This document shows, in pieces, positions 6,699-8,127 of a stretch of DNA of 8,127 bases. The position numbers and the translations under genes were made by a program. The notes beneath the pieces were generated by a model. It did not search any database and had not been told where the DNA came from. It saw nothing but the letters and a program-made list of their open reading frames with translations. Each line of letters starts with the position of its first letter. Within the stretch, counting starts at the first letter, position 1. Source of the DNA: Chthoniobacterales bacterium (lineage in GTDB: Bacteria; Verrucomicrobiota; Verrucomicrobiia; Chthoniobacterales; UBA10450); NCBI GenBank assembly GCA_013697015.1, contig JACCXL010000342.1, forward strand, positions 1 to 8,127, written 5' to 3'.

Positions 6699-6762
6699 TG
6701 GTGCGCGATGCAGGGTTCGAACCTGTACTCCTACTACTGAACATCAAGCACTTACATCGCAC
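6699..6762 (-). pseudogene. tRNA-like remnant with T arm, acceptor and CCA; candidate attachment site
   Basis: On the minus strand the 3' part is excellent: T stem ACAGG/CCTGC (one mismatch at the outer pair) with loop TTCGAAC, acceptor 3' strand ATCGCGC, A73 and encoded CCA. A matching 5' acceptor strand GTGCGAT (6762-6756) pairs at all seven positions, one as G-U. Only 29 nt lie between acceptor and T arm instead of about 41, so a normal D arm plus anticodon arm cannot fit and no anticodon can be assigned. It may be a deleted tRNA or an integration footprint. Position 70 is C, so the G3-U70 pair needed for a tmRNA is absent. Confidence 0.6.
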
Positions 6763-6784
6763 GACTCACACATAGACTCACACA
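6763..6784. repeat. Tandem 10-bp direct repeats beside the tRNA remnant
   Basis: GACTCACACA occurs at 6763-6772 and again at 6775-6784, with a 12-bp period (linker TA). Short direct repeats this close to a tRNA-type attachment site resemble arm-type binding sites of tyrosine recombinases. No integrase is in the window, so the role is inference; the repetition is directly visible. Confidence 0.7.
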
Positions 6785-6967
6785 AAATTCGGCATAGCGC
6801 CGAGCTATAGAGGTTTTTCGACGTTGGTGGCAATTGCCGGAGCCGCTGAAAGCAGGAGTTTTAGCGATCGTCCGGTCGTGCACCGTGGAGGGAACCGCAG
6901 ACCGGGAAGGGGGGCCGTCGGTGAATGCTTCGGCGTTTCGCCGGCGGCCTGTCCGGCCTGAGGACGA

Positions 6968-7013
6968 CAAGCGAAGCGCGTCAGCTGGTCGTAAGACCAC
7001 CAAGCGAAGCGCG
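6968..7013. repeat. Two 13-bp iteron-like direct repeats flanking a GNRA-loop hairpin
   Basis: CAAGCGAAGCGCG occurs at 6968-6980 and 7001-7013, exactly 33 bp apart, with weaker similarity just upstream of each copy (GACGAC and GACCAC). The hairpin TGGTC-GTAA-GACCA sits between them. Repeats of this size next to a stem-loop are typical of Rep binding sites at rolling-circle origins; the role is inferred. Confidence 0.75.
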
Positions 7014-7042
7014 GAGAAGGTTCCCTCCGAGACCAGGGGTCT

Positions 7043-7070
7043 AAGGGGACGCGTCGGCGAGCGTCCCCTT
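7043..7070. other. 10-bp perfect hairpin, candidate Rep nick-site cruciform or terminator
   Basis: AAGGGGACGC (7043-7052) pairs without mismatch with GCGTCCCCTT (7061-7070) around the 8-nt loop GTCGGCGA. It is the strongest stem in the window. TTT follows closely on the plus strand, so a weak terminator is possible, but there is no evident gene upstream to terminate. Its place before an HUH Rep operon makes an origin cruciform at least as likely. Confidence 0.65.
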
Positions 7071-7129
7071 TCGGAACAGGAAACTTTGACGCGCGGCAAT
7101 TCCGCTGTGCGGAAATAGCAAACATCGAG

Positions 7130-7135
7130 AAAGGA
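7130..7135 (+). promoter_or_regulatory. Ribosome binding site of the 90-aa gene
   Basis: AAAGGA lies 9 nt before ATG 7145 in a very A-rich leader (AGAAAGGAAAAAAATAA). It is the clearest Shine-Dalgarno in the window and contrasts with the host genes on the left, most of which lack one. An upstream TTGACG (7086-7091) could be a -35 box, but no good -10 box follows at the right distance. Confidence 0.6.
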
Positions 7136-7144
7136 AAAAAATAA

Positions 7145-7417
7145 ATGAAATTGAATGTTCAAATTCGAGCAGATGTGCCAAACACGTTTGCCAAGAAAAA
7201 TGGCGATAAGGTCAACGAGCGATTGCTGACCTGTATCGATCTCACGCCCGACGCGTTCGTCTCGGAGACGTTCGAAGTCCTGGCGGAAAACTTGCCGTTC
7301 AACGAAGCGGGCTCACTTGTCGGGCGCACGGCTGAGTTGCATGTCTTTCAGATGACACCGCGTAACGTCGGTGTGCGGCTGAAAGGAAAAGTGTTCCCTG
7401 CGCAAGCGGGTAAATAG
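7145..7417 (+). CDS. Small protein, candidate ssDNA-binding protein of the element
   Basis: The 90-residue product has no signal peptide, no membrane segment and no cysteine except C35 (LLTCIDL). Its alternating hydrophobic pattern (KLNVQIRADV, ERLLTCIDL, SETFEVL, TAELHVFQM, NVGVRLKGKV) predicts a small all-beta fold, with basic residues near the N-terminus (FAKKNGDK) and C-terminus. Size, beta content, the K/G-rich loop and its place directly before the Rep gene are like the gene-V-type ssDNA-binding proteins of filamentous phages, but no signature motif proves this. It has a good ribosome binding site and lies 18 nt upstream of rep in the same reading frame, ending in TAG. A host-encoded function is unlikely given the context; an unrelated small phage protein is the main alternative. 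Confidence 0.65.
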   Translation: MKLNVQIRADVPNTFAKKNGDKVNERLLTCIDLTPDAFVSETFEVLAENLPFNEAGSLVGRTAELHVFQMTPRNVGVRLKGKVFPAQAGK

Positions 7418-7435
7418 TTTCGGGAACAGATCTCA

Positions 7436-7942
7436 ATGCAACATCCGGAGGCGTGGGCAGTCGGCCAAGTGCCTTGGCAATTCTTCTGCACGCTCACTTG
7501 GGCAAATCAGGGGTCGTTTAAACGGCCACCAAGCCCGCGGCGACAAGTGTGCGCTTTCTTTGCGTTCGCGCGCGAAGCTGCCCGCGTCTCCGGAGTTCAT
7601 TTCAAAAGGTTGATGTGGTGTTTGCGCGCTGAAACCGGGGAGATCACCGGGCGCGAGCACTACCATTGTTTGCTTTCTGTTGTCGGTTCGAAGTGGGTCG
7701 GGATCACCACGTGTTTCTTCCTGATGAATCATTGGGAAAAGGAACTGCGATGTGGTCACGCTCGCGTCCGAGTCTTTCAGCCGGCGCTTGGTGGCGCGGC
7801 TTACACGTGCAAAGACCTGGCTGAAAGTTTGGCCGGGAAGGATCGCTACGAGTTCGAGAAATTCTTCGGAACGAGAACAGCGCTGACGCTCTCTGAATCG
7901 GTCTATCGCTTCATCAACAGGCGACAGGCGATTCACGTTTAA
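7436..7942 (+). CDS. HUH-endonuclease replication initiator (Rep) of a rolling-circle element
   Basis: The 168-residue product shows the three motifs of HUH nickases in order and spacing: motif I FCTLTW (17-22), motif II GREHYHCLL (72-80; metal ligands H75 and H77) and motif III YTCKDL (123-128; nucleophile Y123 with K126, the one-tyrosine YxxK form). Such enzymes nick one strand at an origin hairpin, stay linked through tyrosine and start rolling-circle replication. The motif style (R-x-HYH, then YxxK) is nearer to Rep proteins of filamentous phages, microviruses and small plasmids than to REP-associated transposases, which usually have PNHVH. It is short, with no helicase or other C-terminal domain. 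ATG 7436 is the first start after an in-frame TAG. The ribosome binding site is weak, so coupling with the upstream 90-aa gene is likely. Confidence 0.82.
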   Translation: MQHPEAWAVGQVPWQFFCTLTWANQGSFKRPPSPRRQVCAFFAFAREAARVSGVHFKRLMWCLRAETGEITGREHYHCLLSVVGSKWVGITTCFFLMNHWEKELRCGHARVRVFQPALGGAAYTCKDLAESLAGKDRYEFEKFFGTRTALTLSESVYRFINRRQAIHV

Positions 7943-8127
7943 GGGAGACGGCGTTCCGCCAACCGCAGGACTTCCGACATCTCGGAGCTGCAAAAGCTTC
8001 AAGGGTTGCTTGAAGATAAGCTGTGCCTATGTCGCAACAATGGTTCGAGGAATAGGACGCTCGAACGCTACGCAATGCCGCTGCCGCACGAGATCAACGA
8101 ACTGCGCAACAGCAAATCGATACGGAT
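7943..8127 (+). other. Downstream flank with an open frame and two hairpins; gene content unclear
   Basis: The frame used by the two element genes stays open from the rep stop to the window edge (61 codons), ending MPLPHEINELRNSKSIR from ATG 8075. Other frames are also open on both strands over much of this stretch, so coding is not proved. Two perfect 7-bp inverted repeats stand out: CTTCAAG/CTTGAAG (7997-8015, 5-nt loop) and GTTCGAG/CTCGAAC (8043-8066, 10-nt loop). Neither has a T-tract. Confidence 0.3.
8075..8127 (+). CDS. Possible start of a further element gene (cut by window edge)
   Basis: ATG 8075 opens a frame of 17 codons that leaves the window: MPLPHEINELRNSKSIR. Most of its codons end in G or C, in keeping with the rest of the window, and it is co-oriented and in frame with the Rep gene. 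No Shine-Dalgarno is seen and the fragment is too short to identify. A minus-strand gene ending at 8027 is an alternative reading of the same bases. Confidence 0.2.
   Translation, partial: MPLPHEINELRNSKSIR

Larger units (their letters stand above)
6785..7144 (+). other. Gene-free, hairpin-dense region; candidate replication origin or structured RNA
   Basis: No convincing gene lies here. Perfect stems read along the plus strand: TCGGC/GCCGA (6789-6803) overlapping ATAGC/GCTAT (6794-6808); palindrome GGCAATTGCC (6829-6838); CCGGTC/GACCGG (6872-6877 with 6900-6905); CGGCG/CGCCG (6931-6943); TGGTC/GACCA with a GTAA tetraloop (6986-6999); CGGAG/CTCCG (7012-7029); AGACC/GGTCT (7030-7042); AAGGGGACGC/GCGTCCCCTT (7043-7070); TTCCGC/GCGGAA (7100-7114). 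Three stems from 7012 to 7070 touch without a free base. Position upstream of an HUH Rep gene suits a rolling-circle origin. A structured leader RNA is the alternative. Confidence 0.6.
6699..8127. mobile_element. Candidate integrated rolling-circle ssDNA element, left end only
   Basis: The region starts at a tRNA 3'-end sequence, carries tandem 10-bp repeats, a hairpin-rich gene-free stretch with iteron-like repeats, a small ssDNA-binding-like gene and an HUH replication initiator. It differs sharply from the housekeeping genes to the left. After site-specific integration into a tRNA gene, the 3' tRNA fragment stays at one junction and the restored tRNA lies at the other; this orientation predicts the intact tRNA to the right of the window. 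No integrase, capsid or right end is visible. The extent and class (inovirus-, microvirus- or plasmid-like) are therefore inference. Confidence 0.5.

Noticed and set aside
6699..6762. 3' end of a tmRNA
   Set aside because: The acceptor has C at position 70, so the G3-U70 alanine identity pair is missing, and no tag-peptide reading frame or 5' acceptor piece was found upstream on the minus strand.
6760..7110. CRISPR array
   Set aside because: There are only two copies each of a 10-bp and a 13-bp repeat, with unequal spacing (12 and 33 bp), no array of regular 25-40 bp repeats and no cas gene.
6834..7118. 94-codon plus-strand frame in the hairpin-rich region
   Set aside because: Its repeated KRSA segments are only the translation of the 13-bp DNA repeats, it has no ribosome binding site, its composition is R/S/E-rich without a hydrophobic pattern, and perfect DNA stems cover much of it. 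The opposite strand is open too, as expected from GC-rich DNA.
6699..7150. tRNA interrupted by a group I intron, with the remnant as the 3' exon
   Set aside because: No 5' tRNA half with an acceptor strand pairing to ATCGCGC was found up to the 90-aa gene, and the matching strand already lies within 64 nt.
7436..7942. REP-associated tyrosine transposase (RAYT), with the hairpins as its REP repeats
   Set aside because: The HUH motif is REHYH and not the MPNHVH typical of RAYTs, motif III is YxxK, and the hairpins differ from each other in sequence instead of being copies of one REP.

Overview
The window looks like chromosomal DNA from a GC-rich, Gram-negative-type bacterium. Single-copy housekeeping genes occupy about 1..6694, and a candidate mobile ssDNA replicon occupies about 6699 to the right edge. 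Envelope proteins with signal peptides, a C4 zinc-ribbon coiled-coil protein, weak or absent Shine-Dalgarno sequences, non-ATG starts and dispersed palindromic repeats suggest a Verrucomicrobiota/PVC-type soil bacterium. That placement is an impression from gene style and was not tested by phylogeny.

Left part (1..2096). A secreted protein of unknown function runs off the left edge on the minus strand. It is divergent from a periplasmic FKBP-type prolyl isomerase on the plus strand. The isomerase gene converges on rsfS; their stop codons lie in one 14-bp palindrome. rsfS (ribosome silencing factor) and nadD (NAD biosynthesis) form an overlapping minus-strand operon, nadD first. rsfS appears to lack a normal start codon, and an ATT preceded by AGGA is the best candidate.

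Middle (2233..6694). nagZ (peptidoglycan recycling) and a coiled-coil/zinc-ribbon gene run on the plus strand; the latter has a promoter placed for leaderless translation. On the minus strand lie ychF, a tRNA-Pro(GGG) with encoded CCA, and a histone-deacetylase-superfamily hydrolase. A 15-bp inverted repeat of dispersed-repeat style lies between ychF and the tRNA.

Right part (6699..8127). A 64-nt tRNA-like remnant has an intact T arm, acceptor and CCA but no room for a normal D arm. It directly abuts the GTG of the deacetylase gene. Beyond it come two 10-bp tandem repeats, about 350 nt of gene-free DNA packed with hairpins (three directly contiguous) and two 13-nt iteron-like repeats. Two co-oriented genes follow: a 90-aa protein resembling a small ssDNA-binding protein, and a 168-aa HUH replication initiator (motifs FCTLTW, HYH, YxxK). 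The best reading is the left end of an integrated rolling-circle element (filamentous-phage-, microvirus- or plasmid-like) at a tRNA 3' end, continuing past the window. No integrase, coat gene or right attachment site is visible, so the type of element is open.
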